A stretch of DNA of 64,000 bases from Pseudarthrobacter oxydans (GCF_030812335.1 NZ_JAUSSN010000015.1:1-64000), one strand, 5' to 3'. Shown: positions 34,567 through 43,424, counted from the first letter of the stretch. Notes: generated by a model not told the origin, from the sequence alone. Made by a program: numbers and translations.

Positions 34567-35718
34567 ATGAATACACCCCAGGTAGTACCCACCGCGGAGA
34601 TCACCGTCGATCCCGCCGCTTTCCGTCACGTCGTGGGCCATTTCGCCAGCGGCGTCACGGTGATCACCACAGTTGTGGACGGCGAGCTCTATGGAACGAC
34701 GGCGTCGGCCGTGTCGTCGCTGTCCATGGAGCCTCCCATGATGCTCGCCTGCCTTAACCGCTCCAGCTCCACGCACGACGCCGTGCTGAAGGCCGGAGTC
34801 TTCGGGATCAACATCCTGGCCGAGGACCAGAGCGATCTCGCCATGAAGTTCGGCCGCAAGGGCGGAGACAAGTTCGACGGCGTTTCGGTCACCATGTCCG
34901 CGGAGGGCGTGCCCATGCTGGACGGCGCCCTTGCCACCATCGTCTGCAGGGTTGCGGAAACCCCCACCGGAGGCACGCACACCGTGTTCCTTGGCGCAGT
35001 CACCGACGCCAAGGCCGGCGCAGGCGAGCCGCTGGCGTACTTCCGCGGTGCCTTCGGACGGCTGGAACGGGTCAAGGAGCTCGCGGCCTACGACGCCGTG
35101 CGCGACTGGGTGCTGGGCCGGCGCACCCCGCTGCATCAGGCACTGGATCCGGTGGAGATCGCTGCCCAGGCGAAGTCCGATCCGCACAACGTCCACAATG
35201 CCCTGGTGAAGTTGACGGCTGAATCCCTCGTTACCCGGGGGGACCGGGGCGAGTTCCTGCCCGCGCCCATCACCCGCCAGCTGACGGACAGTGTCTACGA
35301 CGGCCGCCTCACGATCGAGCTGGGCGTCCTCGCCAGCCACTTCGAGAAGTTCACGGAGGAGGACATCGCGGAACTGAGCCGGCTCACCGATGAACTCGCT
35401 CTGTTGCGCCAGGGCGGCCAGGAGGACCTGGACAAGTTCCTCAAGACCAACGCGAAGTACCACAACCGCCTCGTGAGCGTGGCGGGCTCAGCCCAGCTCA
35501 CGGACGCCTTCCGCCGTCTCGGAATCGGCACGGTGTGGCGCGAGGCGCTCAACGGCGAAGAGTGGGCCCGGAAGATGGACCACAGCCACATCGTGGAGCT
35601 CACGGCGGCGCTGCAGGACCACGACTACGCGAGGGCGGCGGAGGCTCTCCGCCTGCACACCTCCTTCGGCAAGCAGCTGGCCAGCGACGTGATTGAGCGC
35701 CACGGCGGCGAGGTCTAA
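34567..35718 (+). CDS. Flavin reductase fused to a GntR/FCD-like sensor domain
   Basis: A 383-residue two-part protein. Residues about 15-170 are an HpaC/flavin-reductase-like domain (FRHVVGHFASGVTVITTV, GTTASAVSSLSMEPPMMLAC, GVFGINILAEDQ, PLAYFRGAFGRL). Residues about 178-240 look like a winged helix, and 245-383 like an FCD domain (KTNAKYHNRLVSVAGSAQLT, DHSHIVELTAALQDHDYARA, LRLHTSFG) with the spaced His residues that bind a metal in GntR proteins. It should feed FADH2 to the HpaB-type hydroxylase and may sense the substrate. ATG 34567 follows AGGAGGATGAA. The FCD part may be allosteric, as with the C-terminal domain of the Acinetobacter baumannii reductase. Confidence 0.85.
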   Translation: MNTPQVVPTAEITVDPAAFRHVVGHFASGVTVITTVVDGELYGTTASAVSSLSMEPPMMLACLNRSSSTHDAVLKAGVFGINILAEDQSDLAMKFGRKGGDKFDGVSVTMSAEGVPMLDGALATIVCRVAETPTGGTHTVFLGAVTDAKAGAGEPLAYFRGAFGRLERVKELAAYDAVRDWVLGRRTPLHQALDPVEIAAQAKSDPHNVHNALVKLTAESLVTRGDRGEFLPAPITRQLTDSVYDGRLTIELGVLASHFEKFTEEDIAELSRLTDELALLRQGGQEDLDKFLKTNAKYHNRLVSVAGSAQLTDAFRRLGIGTVWREALNGEEWARKMDHSHIVELTAALQDHDYARAAEALRLHTSFGKQLASDVIERHGGEV

Positions 35719-35733
35719 GCAGCAGCATCAAAG

Positions 35734-35793
35734 AACGACGGCGGGGCCGCGCCCAGGGATTCTCATCCTGGTGGGTGCGGCCCCGCCGTCGTT
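35734..35793. terminator. Strong terminator after the flavin reductase gene
   Basis: AACGACGGCGGGGCCGC (35734-35750) and GCGGCCCCGCCGTCGTT (35777-35793) are perfect 17-bp arms. It ends the hydroxylase operon. Confidence 0.92.
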
Positions 35794-35848
35794 GTGCGTA
35801 GCGTCGTATTGCTGGAATGACGATGTCTGGCGACGAGCCGGAGACAGC

Positions 35849-35886
35849 AAAGGAGCGGAGAGGCCGTGTGGCCTCCCCGCTCCTTT
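35849..35886 (-). terminator. Terminator of the MhpA-like hydroxylase transcript
   Basis: AAAGGAGCGGAGAGGCC (35849-35865) pairs with GGCCTCCCCGCTCCTTT (35870-35886) with one mismatch and a GTGT loop, 14 bp past the stop codon of the minus-strand hydroxylase gene. Confidence 0.88.
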
Positions 35887-35899
35887 GTTCCCTTGTCAG

Positions 35900-37510
35900 T
35901 CAGTGTGCAGCCGGCAACCCTGTTTCCGCCTGCCGCAGGCGGGCCAGCTCCGGGACGTACGCGGCCAGCGCTGCAAAAGCCGCCTGCTCGGTATCCGGGG
36001 TGGTGACTGCTGCCACGTAGCGGTCGGGCCGCACCAGGAGGGTCATGCCGCTGCCTGCGACAGCCGCGAAGGCGCCGCTGGTGTCGGTGACCGCGGTGGC
36101 GCCGGTCAGAGCGAGGTGCGGGCCGCCGTCGTGGTTCACCTCGGTGTCCACCCGCCGGACCTCAAGCGGTGCGCGGCGATCGTGGGGGAAGTACAGCAGT
36201 GCCCAGCCCGTTCCGAGGACGGCGTCCAGCGGGACTGCATCGCCGGTGGGCACCGTGACCTGCGGCTGGGAAAGGGAGCGGCCCACCAGAGCGGCCGCCC
36301 GCTTCGGAACTGCCGCGCCCGGGTCCGCCACGCAGCCCTCGGTGAAGTGCGGCTGCTTGAGGAACTTCATGCCGGCGAGCCATGCCTTCGCGGTCGGAAC
36401 GATACCGGAGGCGGTGATGGCGGCGTCGCGGATGGCGGTAAGTGCCGGGTTGACGTTCATCACCACCGTGCCGATCCGGTGGGACAGACGGACCATGTCC
36501 ACCGCGTGCGGTCGGCGCTCTGACTGGTAGGTGTTCACCAGGGCATCGGTGCCGGTGCCGGTGACGCTGGCCGCGATTTTCCAGGCGAGGTTGGCGACGT
36601 CGCGGATGCCGGCGTTCAGGGCCTGGCCGGCGAATGGCGGCATCATGTGGGCTGCGTCCCCGGCGAGGAGCACGTGCCCCACCCGGTAGTTGAGCGCCAC
36701 CCGCTGGTGGGCAACGTAGACGGCTGCACGCCGGATGTCCTCCGCGGAAATAGTCCGGAACGGAGCGATGAGCCTGATGATGGCCTCCGGCGACGTCACC
36801 GCTGCCGCGTCCTCGCCGGGGAGGAGCATGAATTCGTAGCGGCACCGGCCGTTGACTCCGGGGACCACCACAACGGGACGTGTCCCGTTGCAGTGGAACT
36901 CGGAGAACCGCTCCGGCTCACCCGGGGTGTTGATGATGTCGACCACGATCCATTTCTGGACCTGGGTGGAACCTTCCATCGGGATGCCGAGCTGGGAGCG
37001 GACCGGGCTGCGGCCGCCGTCGCACGCCAGGACCCACTTGGAGCGGACGGTGTGCTTGCCGTCGTCGTCGATCAGTACCGTGTCCACGTGCGCGGGGCCG
37101 TCCGTGATGCGGAACGCTTCAGTGGTGAAGCGGATATCGATCAGCGGACGGGCCCGGGCGGCTTCCAGGAGCAGGGATTCCATCACGGGCTGGTCGAACT
37201 GCGACTTTCCAGGCTGCCCCAGCCGCGGGCTGGCCGGGTAGACCTCCGCCAGCAGCTGTTCCTTCCGGCCGAAGTAGCGGGCGCCCGTGTCCATGAGCAT
37301 CTCCGGGGCCAGCCGGTCCAGGACGCCGATCTGCTGCATGACCCGCAGCGTCTCGTCGGTGACGCTGATGGCCCGCGGTTCGTCGCTGGTCCCGGCATGG
37401 CGTTCAACGAGCATCACGTTGACGCCCTGGTCCGCGAGCAGGTTCGCCGCAGCCAGGCCGATGGGGCCTGCCCCGATGACCAGTACGTCGGTTTCGATGA
37501 TTTTGTCCAT
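35900..37510 (-). CDS. FAD-dependent aromatic monooxygenase (MhpA/PheA-like)
   Basis: A 536-residue single-component hydroxylase of the p-hydroxybenzoate hydroxylase class. FAD motifs are complete: GAGPIGLAAANLL (GxGxxG) at the N-terminus, the DG motif in LACDGGRSPVR, and the GD motif VLLAGDAAHMMPPFAGQALN. The C-terminal thioredoxin-like extension found in MhpA and phenol hydroxylase is present. It hydroxylates a phenolic ring with NAD(P)H and O2. ATG 37510. It lies 58 bp downstream of the fumarylacetoacetate hydrolase gene in the same direction, so the two share a transcript. It could make a catechol or trihydroxybenzene for the extradiol dioxygenase. Confidence 0.9.
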   Translation of the reverse strand: MDKIIETDVLVIGAGPIGLAAANLLADQGVNVMLVERHAGTSDEPRAISVTDETLRVMQQIGVLDRLAPEMLMDTGARYFGRKEQLLAEVYPASPRLGQPGKSQFDQPVMESLLLEAARARPLIDIRFTTEAFRITDGPAHVDTVLIDDDGKHTVRSKWVLACDGGRSPVRSQLGIPMEGSTQVQKWIVVDIINTPGEPERFSEFHCNGTRPVVVVPGVNGRCRYEFMLLPGEDAAAVTSPEAIIRLIAPFRTISAEDIRRAAVYVAHQRVALNYRVGHVLLAGDAAHMMPPFAGQALNAGIRDVANLAWKIAASVTGTGTDALVNTYQSERRPHAVDMVRLSHRIGTVVMNVNPALTAIRDAAITASGIVPTAKAWLAGMKFLKQPHFTEGCVADPGAAVPKRAAALVGRSLSQPQVTVPTGDAVPLDAVLGTGWALLYFPHDRRAPLEVRRVDTEVNHDGGPHLALTGATAVTDTSGAFAAVAGSGMTLLVRPDRYVAAVTTPDTEQAAFAALAAYVPELARLRQAETGLPAAH

Positions 37511-37568
37511 GCCGATCAGAGTTCCGTTCCTAGAGTGAGTGCAGTCGGGGCGTCGGGAGCATGGTGGG

Positions 37569-38420
37569 TCAGGAGACGAGCTCCACCGTGTTTTTCAGGG
37601 TGCCCAGGCCGGTGATTTCCACCTCCACCACGTCCCCTTCCGCGAGCAGGCCGGAGGGTTCCATGAACAGGCCCACGCCGCCGGGGGTGCCGGTGACGAT
37701 CACATCGCCGGGGGAGAGCCTGGTGAAGCCGGTGACGTAGGCAATCAGCTGCGGGATGGTGAAGTAGAGGTCGGAAACGGAGGCCTTCTGGCGGATGTCG
37801 CCGTTGACGCGGGTTTCCAGGGTGAGCGCGTTCACGTCGCCCAGGTCGGCCGCCGGGACGAGGTAGGGGCCGAAGCCGCCGGTGCCGGGGAAGTTCTTGC
37901 CGGGGATCCACTGGGAGGCCGCGAGCTGCCAGTCGCGGACGCTGAGGTCGTTGTAGGCGGCGTAGCCGGCAACGTAGTTGAAGGCATCCTCTTCGGCCAC
38001 GTGGAACGCTTCCTTGCCGATGACCAGGGCCATTTCTCCTTCGTAGTCGAATTTGGTGGTGGTGGCGGGCATCTGGGCAGGCTGCAGGTGGCCCATCTGG
38101 GAGTCGGCGAAGCGGGTGAAGACGGTGGGGGCCTTCTGCTCGGTCTTGCCGGATTCCTCCTGGTGGCTGCGGTAGTTCACGCCGATGCAGATGACCTTGC
38201 CGGGATCCGTGACGGCGGGGAGGAACTTGATGTCCGATTCCGCGCGGGACGGGGCGTTGCGGAACTCTTCGCCGACCGTGCCGAAGATACCCCGCTCGAC
38301 GGCATCGCGGAGCGTGCGGGCGAGGTTGGCTCCGCTGGGGCCAAGATCGTACGCCCGTTCCTCGGCAATGATGCCCCAGGTGGGGGAGCCGTCTGCGGAT
38401 ACAAAGCTTGCGTAGTTCAT
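37569..38420 (-). CDS. Fumarylacetoacetate hydrolase family protein
   Basis: A 283-residue FAH-fold enzyme. Metal ligands are visible as the E-x-E in FDYEGEMALVIG and the Asp in YAAYNDLSVRDWQ; GKNFPGTGGFGPYLVP and VTGTPGGVGLFMEPSG complete the active site. Family members cleave or isomerise acylpyruvates after ring opening, needing Mg2+ or Mn2+. ATG 38420 follows GGAACCACC. It is the first gene of a transcript with the MhpA-like hydroxylase. It probably acts on a gentisate-, homogentisate- or meta-cleavage product. Confidence 0.92.
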   Translation of the reverse strand: MNYASFVSADGSPTWGIIAEERAYDLGPSGANLARTLRDAVERGIFGTVGEEFRNAPSRAESDIKFLPAVTDPGKVICIGVNYRSHQEESGKTEQKAPTVFTRFADSQMGHLQPAQMPATTTKFDYEGEMALVIGKEAFHVAEEDAFNYVAGYAAYNDLSVRDWQLAASQWIPGKNFPGTGGFGPYLVPAADLGDVNALTLETRVNGDIRQKASVSDLYFTIPQLIAYVTGFTRLSPGDVIVTGTPGGVGLFMEPSGLLAEGDVVEVEITGLGTLKNTVELVS

Positions 38421-38498
38421 GATGGTGGTTCCTTTCGCGGCGGCGGCGCGCCGGGGAGGTGACGCAGTCCCTTCCCTGTCGGCGTCCTTGCCAAGCGG

Positions 38499-38545
38499 AA
38501 AGAAAATACATCTTGTGGCAAGAAATACATTATCTTGTTTTAGCG
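38499..38545. promoter_or_regulatory. Candidate GntR operator region between FAH and decayed regulator gene
   Basis: AATACATCTTGT and AATACATTATCTTGT are direct repeats in an AT-rich stretch, and CTTG-TGG-CAAG forms an inverted repeat between them. It lies upstream of the FAH-hydroxylase transcript and of the divergent GntR remnant. Confidence 0.4.
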
Positions 38546-38596
38546 CATTCTGGTCACATGCTCAGATGCCTTTTCCACCCAGGCATCCGCTGCCCC

Positions 38597-39045
38597 ATGG
38601 TCCAAGTCGATCCTGTGATGATCGACCGGCTCGACGAGATCAATGAAGACTCATCAGCCGGCGTGAGCTGGTTCGGGCGAACTGGTCTCGTCCCAAGCGC
38701 TGACGGAGGCCGACATTGCCTCCTCCTACGAGGTGGCCCGCCCTACAGCCAAGGCCGCCATCGAAAAGCTGGTTGCCGAGGGGCTGCTGGTACGTGGCGT
38801 GCACAATACCGCGCGGGTGGCCGATCTGGGCCCGGAATCGGTGCGCGATATCTATCTTGCCCGGGCCTATCTGGAGAGCGAAGTGCTCCGCAGGCTTGCC
38901 GCCGGCCGGACGGTGCCCGCAGCGGCGGTGCAGGCCAACCAGGACATCGCCGCCCTAAAGACAGGTGCCCCCGCTGGACGTGGTGGAGCCGGACATGTTC
39001 ATCCGATGGACCGTCGCCGGGATTCCAGCGCTTTGGCGTTCAGAG
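38597..39045 (+). pseudogene. Decayed GntR-family regulator
   Basis: Three frames together read a GntR/FCD protein. From ATG 38597: MVQVDPVMIDRLDEINEDSS. Then, in another frame from about 38670: ELVSSQALTEADIASSYEVA, RPTAKAAIEKLVAEGLL and VRDIYLARAYLESEVLRRLA. Then, from about 38970, in a third frame: LDVVEPDMFIRWTVAGIPAL. Residues seem missing at the first junction, and the rest of the FCD domain is gone where the convergent GntR gene ends. Its likely target was the divergent FAH-hydroxylase transcript. It cannot make a normal regulator. Confidence 0.75.
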
Positions 39046-39055
39046 GCTCAGGGGT

Positions 39056-39781
39056 TCAGCCGTGGGCGCTGGTGGCCTGCTCGTACAGCCAGGTAATGTG
39101 CTTGCGCAGCAGGTCAGCGGCAAGGTCGGCGTCTTTGGCTTCCACGGCATCGAAGATGGCGTGGTGATGGGCTCTCAATTCCGCGAGGACAACAGGCCAT
39201 TGCCCGACGGAAACCAAGGCGTCCTTGATGTAGTCTCGGATTGAGCCACTCAAGGATTCCATGATGGTTTCAACCACTGTGTTGCCGGCCAGGGCGCTGA
39301 GGGCCAAATGGAACTGCGCATCGAGGGCATGGAAGGTTTCACGATCCATGTCCGGGGCATCCATCCTCAGGAGCAGTTCCCTGGCTTTCTGCAGCCCGGC
39401 CGGATCATCATGCTGCACGGCCACCCGGGCTGCTCCTGTTTCCAGCATGATGCGGGCCTCGATAATGTCGTGCAGCGGGAGCCGCCTGCTGGCGATGTGC
39501 ATGCGAAGCGTGGAGGACAGCCCTGCGGACGGTTCTGAGACGATGACCGCGCCGGATTTCGGACCCGCGCCGCCGGAGCTCCGCAGGACCCCCAGGGCGT
39601 CCAGGATACGCATTGCCTCGCGCACAGATGCCCGGGACATCCCGTAGGTCTCCGCCAGGATGCGCTCTCCGGGCAATTGGTCACCGATCTTGAACCGCCC
39701 GGAGCGCAGGCCCGCTTCAACGTCCTGCAGCAGAGCATCGTAAGTTCGCTTCGCTATTGATTTTGTTGCTGCTCCAGTCAT
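39056..39781 (-). CDS. GntR-family regulator, GlcC/LldR-like
   Basis: A 241-residue FadR-type regulator: winged helix (AKRTYDALLQDVEAGLRSGR, SRASVREAMRILDALGVL) and FCD domain (IIEARIMLETGAARVA, ALDAQFHLALSALAGN, LRAHHHAIFDAVEAKDADLA). The glycine/serine-rich SSGGAGPKSGAVI between domains is common in LldR/GlcC-type proteins. ATG 39781; the frame extends upstream without family features. It lies downstream of the GlcD-type oxidase across a terminator and probably controls the glycolate/lactate genes. Confidence 0.85.
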   Translation of the reverse strand: MTGAATKSIAKRTYDALLQDVEAGLRSGRFKIGDQLPGERILAETYGMSRASVREAMRILDALGVLRSSGGAGPKSGAVIVSEPSAGLSSTLRMHIASRRLPLHDIIEARIMLETGAARVAVQHDDPAGLQKARELLLRMDAPDMDRETFHALDAQFHLALSALAGNTVVETIMESLSGSIRDYIKDALVSVGQWPVVLAELRAHHHAIFDAVEAKDADLAADLLRKHITWLYEQATSAHG

Positions 39782-39842
39782 GCTTCCATCCTGCCCTATG
39801 CCCGGGGGCCGGCCTCCCGGTGCGCACAGCGAGGAGGACCAA

Positions 39843-39878
39843 GGGGATATTGGAATGCGTGACGGTTCCAATATCCCC
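39843..39878 (-). terminator. Terminator between the oxidase and GntR genes
   Basis: GGGGATATTGGAA (39843-39855) and TTCCAATATCCCC (39866-39878) are perfect 13-bp arms with a 10-nt loop, 30 bp past the oxidase stop. Confidence 0.8.
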
Positions 39879-39907
39879 CTGCCTCGGGCGTTTCTGCCCC
39901 GTCCCGC

Positions 39908-41278
39908 TTAGATGGCTTTGCCGGGATTCAGGATCCCCTGCGGGTCAAAGACACGGCGGATGGATCGTTGTAGTTCGAGGGAGATGTCTCCGAGCTCATC
40001 CTTGAGCCAGTCCCGCTTGAGAAGGCCGACGCCGTGTTCCCCGGTAAGGGTTCCACCAAGACGCTGAGCCAAGTAGAACATCTCGCCGAGGGCGGCTTTG
40101 GCGGGTCCGTCCGTGATGGATTCGTCTTCACGCACGACGATCATCGGGTGGAGGTTTCCGTCCGCAGCATGGGCAACGTTGAAGATGCGGACCCCCGTTT
40201 TTCGGGAAATGTCTTCCAGTCCCGCGAAAACTGCCGAGAGCTTGTTTCGAGGCACGCCAATGTCGCAGATCGAAACGCGCCCAATGCGTTCAAGTGATGG
40301 AATCGCTTCCCTTCGCGTGGCGACGAGCGCGTCCGCGTCAGCAGTGTCAACAGCCTTCTCGATGTGGCTGGCAAACGGTTCGATGGCTTTGAGGAGGACA
40401 TCCTGTTCCAGGAAGGCGCCGTATCCGTCGGTTTGGGCCAACAGGAAGGCGCCGCCCTTTGACCGGTGGTTGGTTCCGTGCGCAGCATCGACGGCCTCGA
40501 GGGTGGGACCGTCCATAAGTTCCAGCACTGAGGGTTGTAGTCGGGCCGCGATAATGGCGGAAGCAGCCAGGGCGGCGGCGTCGACATCGGGGAAGTACGC
40601 GGCTACGGTGGCAGTCTGGATCGGCCGGGGCCGGAGCCGCAGCGTTGCCTCCACCACCACGCCGAGAGTACCTTCAGAGCCGATCATCAGGGCGTTCAGG
40701 TCGTATCCGGTAACGCCCTTGATCGTCTCCCGTCCCGTTCTCAGGATCCGGCCATCGGGCAGCACCACACGGAGCGCCAGGACGGACTCCCGAGTCACGC
40801 CGTATTTTGCACACCACATTCCACCGGCATTGGTGGCAATGTTGCCGCCGATCGAACATATGGCCGTACTCGCAGGGTCAGGCGCGTAGAAGAGCCCATG
40901 GGCGTTCGCAGCCGCGTTCACTTCGGCGTTGAGGACGCCGGGCTCAACCACCGCCAACTGCTCCACCGGATCGATATGGATGATGCGGTTCATCCGGGAC
41001 AGGTCGAGGACCACTTCTCCTGCCTTCGCTGAGGCTCCGGCCGCCAGCCCGGTCCCGGCGCCGCGTGGAACAACGGGGACGTTGTGCGCCATTGCAAGTT
41101 GCATTGCCTGGACGACGTCGTCCGCGCTGGTGGCATAAACGACACCGTCCGGAAGGCTGGGCGGAACGTAGCCGGAACGGTCCGTGCTCACCCGGCGACG
41201 TTCGTCCAGATCGGTAGAAGCGTGTGCACTCCCGTTGAGAAGAGCTGCTGACGTTGAAACAACTGCTGAACTAGTCAT
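39908..41278 (-). CDS. FAD-linked glycolate/lactate oxidase (GlcD-like)
   Basis: A 456-residue FAD_binding_4 oxidase. The PP-loop VPRGAGTGLAAGA, SIGGNIATNAGGMWCAKYGV, GSEGTLGVVVEATLRLRP and the C-terminal LTGEHGVGLLKRDWL match the GlcD/D-lactate dehydrogenase family. It oxidises an alpha-hydroxy acid to the keto acid. ATG 41278 follows AAAGAGGTTTC; the open frame upstream is not family-like. It follows the LctP/GlcA-type permease, and malate synthase G and GlcG are divergent, so glycolate is the best substrate guess. No glcE or glcF partner is present. Confidence 0.88.
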   Translation of the reverse strand: MTSSAVVSTSAALLNGSAHASTDLDERRRVSTDRSGYVPPSLPDGVVYATSADDVVQAMQLAMAHNVPVVPRGAGTGLAAGASAKAGEVVLDLSRMNRIIHIDPVEQLAVVEPGVLNAEVNAAANAHGLFYAPDPASTAICSIGGNIATNAGGMWCAKYGVTRESVLALRVVLPDGRILRTGRETIKGVTGYDLNALMIGSEGTLGVVVEATLRLRPRPIQTATVAAYFPDVDAAALAASAIIAARLQPSVLELMDGPTLEAVDAAHGTNHRSKGGAFLLAQTDGYGAFLEQDVLLKAIEPFASHIEKAVDTADADALVATRREAIPSLERIGRVSICDIGVPRNKLSAVFAGLEDISRKTGVRIFNVAHAADGNLHPMIVVREDESITDGPAKAALGEMFYLAQRLGGTLTGEHGVGLLKRDWLKDELGDISLELQRSIRRVFDPQGILNPGKAI

Positions 41279-41367
41279 CGAAGAAACCTCTTTGTTTTCT
41301 TGGGGCATCAAAGTCGGTTGGAACCGCTCCGCAATGCCATATTCGTTTGCGTGGGGTGACGCGGAAA

Positions 41368-43116
41368 TCAAGGAATCATCCAGCCAAGTACCGGGGTGGA
41401 TTGCAGCCAAACCAGAAGGATCATGATGCCCAGGAGCCCAAGGCTCCAGCCAAGAAGCTTCCTGAAAAGCGTTCCTTCGGACCCTTCCAGGCCGACAGCA
41501 GCTGCAGCTACCGCCAGGTTCTGGAGCGACAGCATCTTGCCCATCACGCCGGCGGAGGAGTTTGCCGCTGCCATCAGCACCGGAGGTAGGCCGGTCTGTT
41601 CGGCTGCGGCAACCTGGAGTTGGCCGAAGAGCGAGTTGGATGAGGTGTCAGAGCCGGTCAGTGCGACTCCGAGCCAGCCGATTACCGGTGAGAGCAGGAC
41701 GAAGAAGCCGCCGGCCGAGGCCAGAGCCAGCCCGAGGGAGGTGGTCTGCCCGGACAGGTTCATGACGAATGAAAGGGCGAGGACAGATGCCACGGTCACG
41801 ATGGTCCACCGCAGCTGCTTGAGGGTTTCCCAGTAGATCCGCAGGCCCTGGGATGCAGACACGCGGTACAGAACCATGGTGATCACTCCGGAGATCAGGA
41901 GCAGCGTACCGGTGGCCTTGAGGTGGTCGAACTTGAACTTCTGCGCGGCAACATGCTGCCCCTCGGCGTCGATCACGTCCAGGCCCGGCCACGCGAAGCT
42001 CACGCTTCCGGCGACGCTTAGCCAGCTTTTTACCGCGGGAATCTGGGCTATGGAGAAGATGCTCATGATGATCAGGTAGGGGGCGACGGCCATCCAGATT
42101 TCCCGTGGTTCGGGCCGCTGCGCGGTGCCGGCTGGCGTCATCACCCGGGTGGTGGCTGCTGCCGATACGGCCTCCGTCACGGAGGCTGAAGCCGGAACTC
42201 GTACCGGGGCGTTGCGGCCGGGCGTGGACGCGGCGGACGGCAGCTCGTCCCCTGGCTGGCCGCCGCCGGTGACCTGGCCGGACATCTCTATGGTTTCGCT
42301 GGGTTGCCAGACACGAAGCATGAGCAGCACGGCTGCCACCGTGGCTACGGCGGCCACCACGTCCGTAAGCTCAACGGCGAAATAGTTCGCCGTAATGAAC
42401 TGGAAAATTCCGAAAACCGCGCCGGCTACCAGCGCCACCGGCCAGGTCTGCTTCAGGCCGCGTTTGCCGTCCACGATGAAGACGAGCAGGAGCGGCACGA
42501 TCAGGGCGATGAATGGCGTCTGGCGGCCGGCCATCGAGGCCAGGTCATGAAGAGGCAGTCCGGTGACCCCGTTCAGGGCAATGATGGGTGCGGCCATGGC
42601 GCCGAAGGCCACCGGGGCAGTATTTGCGAGGAGCGAGACCACGGCGGACTTCAGCGGTTTCATGCCGGCCGCCATGAGCATTGCCGCCGTGATGGCCACC
42701 GGCGCGCCGAATCCGGCAAGGGATTCGAGGAGGGCGCCGAAGCAGAACGCGATCAGGATGGAGAGGACGCGAAGGTCATTGGAGATGGACCTGATGGTCC
42801 GGCCCAGGGCATCGAACCATGGCGTGGCGACGGTGAGCTTGTAGATCCACAGGGCGTTCACCAGGATCCACAGAATGGGAAAGAGCCCGTAAAAGGCGCC
42901 GGCGGCGGTGGCGCTGAGGGCCTGATCCACCGGCATCTGCCACACCGCGACAGCCAGGACGATGGACAGCAGCAGGCTGGCGACGGCGGCTTTTGCCGCT
43001 TTCACACGGAAAACACCCAACAGGGCGAACAAAAGAATCAACGGCAACGCCGCACACAAGGCGGATAGGCCCAACGAACCCCAGAGGGGATCAACGACTT
43101 GCTGGTATGTGCTCAC
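41368..43116 (-). CDS. L-lactate/glycolate permease (LctP/GlcA family)
   Basis: A 582-residue membrane protein with the LctP layout. N-terminal VDPLWGSLGLSALCAALPLI, TVATPWFDALGRTIRSISND, LLESLAGFGAPVAITAAMLMA and the late LSPVIGWLGVALTGSDTSSN followed by NSLFG are conserved family stretches. It is an H+-coupled symporter for lactate or glycolate. A Ser/Ala/Pro-rich cytoplasmic loop in the middle is variable in the family. GTG 43116 follows AAAGGAG. It is divergent from malate synthase G; a 15-bp motif occurs near each promoter. Confidence 0.92.
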   Translation of the reverse strand: MSTYQQVVDPLWGSLGLSALCAALPLILLFALLGVFRVKAAKAAVASLLLSIVLAVAVWQMPVDQALSATAAGAFYGLFPILWILVNALWIYKLTVATPWFDALGRTIRSISNDLRVLSILIAFCFGALLESLAGFGAPVAITAAMLMAAGMKPLKSAVVSLLANTAPVAFGAMAAPIIALNGVTGLPLHDLASMAGRQTPFIALIVPLLLVFIVDGKRGLKQTWPVALVAGAVFGIFQFITANYFAVELTDVVAAVATVAAVLLMLRVWQPSETIEMSGQVTGGGQPGDELPSAASTPGRNAPVRVPASASVTEAVSAAATTRVMTPAGTAQRPEPREIWMAVAPYLIIMSIFSIAQIPAVKSWLSVAGSVSFAWPGLDVIDAEGQHVAAQKFKFDHLKATGTLLLISGVITMVLYRVSASQGLRIYWETLKQLRWTIVTVASVLALSFVMNLSGQTTSLGLALASAGGFFVLLSPVIGWLGVALTGSDTSSNSLFGQLQVAAAEQTGLPPVLMAAANSSAGVMGKMLSLQNLAVAAAAVGLEGSEGTLFRKLLGWSLGLLGIMILLVWLQSTPVLGWMIP

Positions 43117-43265
43117 AAAAAACTCCTTTGTATTTGGAGCGGGGAGGAAAAAAGTATGTGGCGCCCAGAGCGGAAAGCGTCATCTCCGCCGGGAGGTTCT
43201 CAGCAACTTTGGCGATAAACGGAGAGACTCAAACCGAGGAGCATGTTCCATCATGCGGAAAACAT

Positions 43266-43280
43266 TTTCTGCGTTACGGA
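43266..43280. promoter_or_regulatory. Candidate operator, permease side
   Basis: TTTCTGCGTTACGGA, 150 bp upstream of the permease start. It matches 13 of 15 bases of 43388-43402 in the same orientation. Confidence 0.45.
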
Positions 43281-43340
43281 TAGAGACTACGTATCGGTCT
43301 GACCATTAGTCAATGGTCTTTCGCAAATAAACTTTCGCCG

Positions 43341-43369
43341 TTGACAGGCATCGCTGCGCTGGCTAGGTT
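43341..43369 (+). promoter_or_regulatory. glcBp: Candidate promoter of malate synthase G
   Basis: TTGACA (43341-43346) and TAGGTT (43364-43369) are spaced by 17 nt, a good sigma70-like promoter about 55 bp before the start codon. Confidence 0.5.
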
Positions 43370-43387
43370 CTACATATTGAAAAGTTA

Positions 43388-43402
43388 TTTCCGCCTTACG
43401 GA
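43388..43402. promoter_or_regulatory. Candidate operator, malate synthase side
   Basis: TTTCCGCCTTACGGA contains TTCCG-CCTTA-CGGAA, an inverted repeat, downstream of the -10 box, where a repressor would block transcription. Confidence 0.45.
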
Positions 43403-43424
43403 AGCTAAGAATGGTTGAAAAAAC

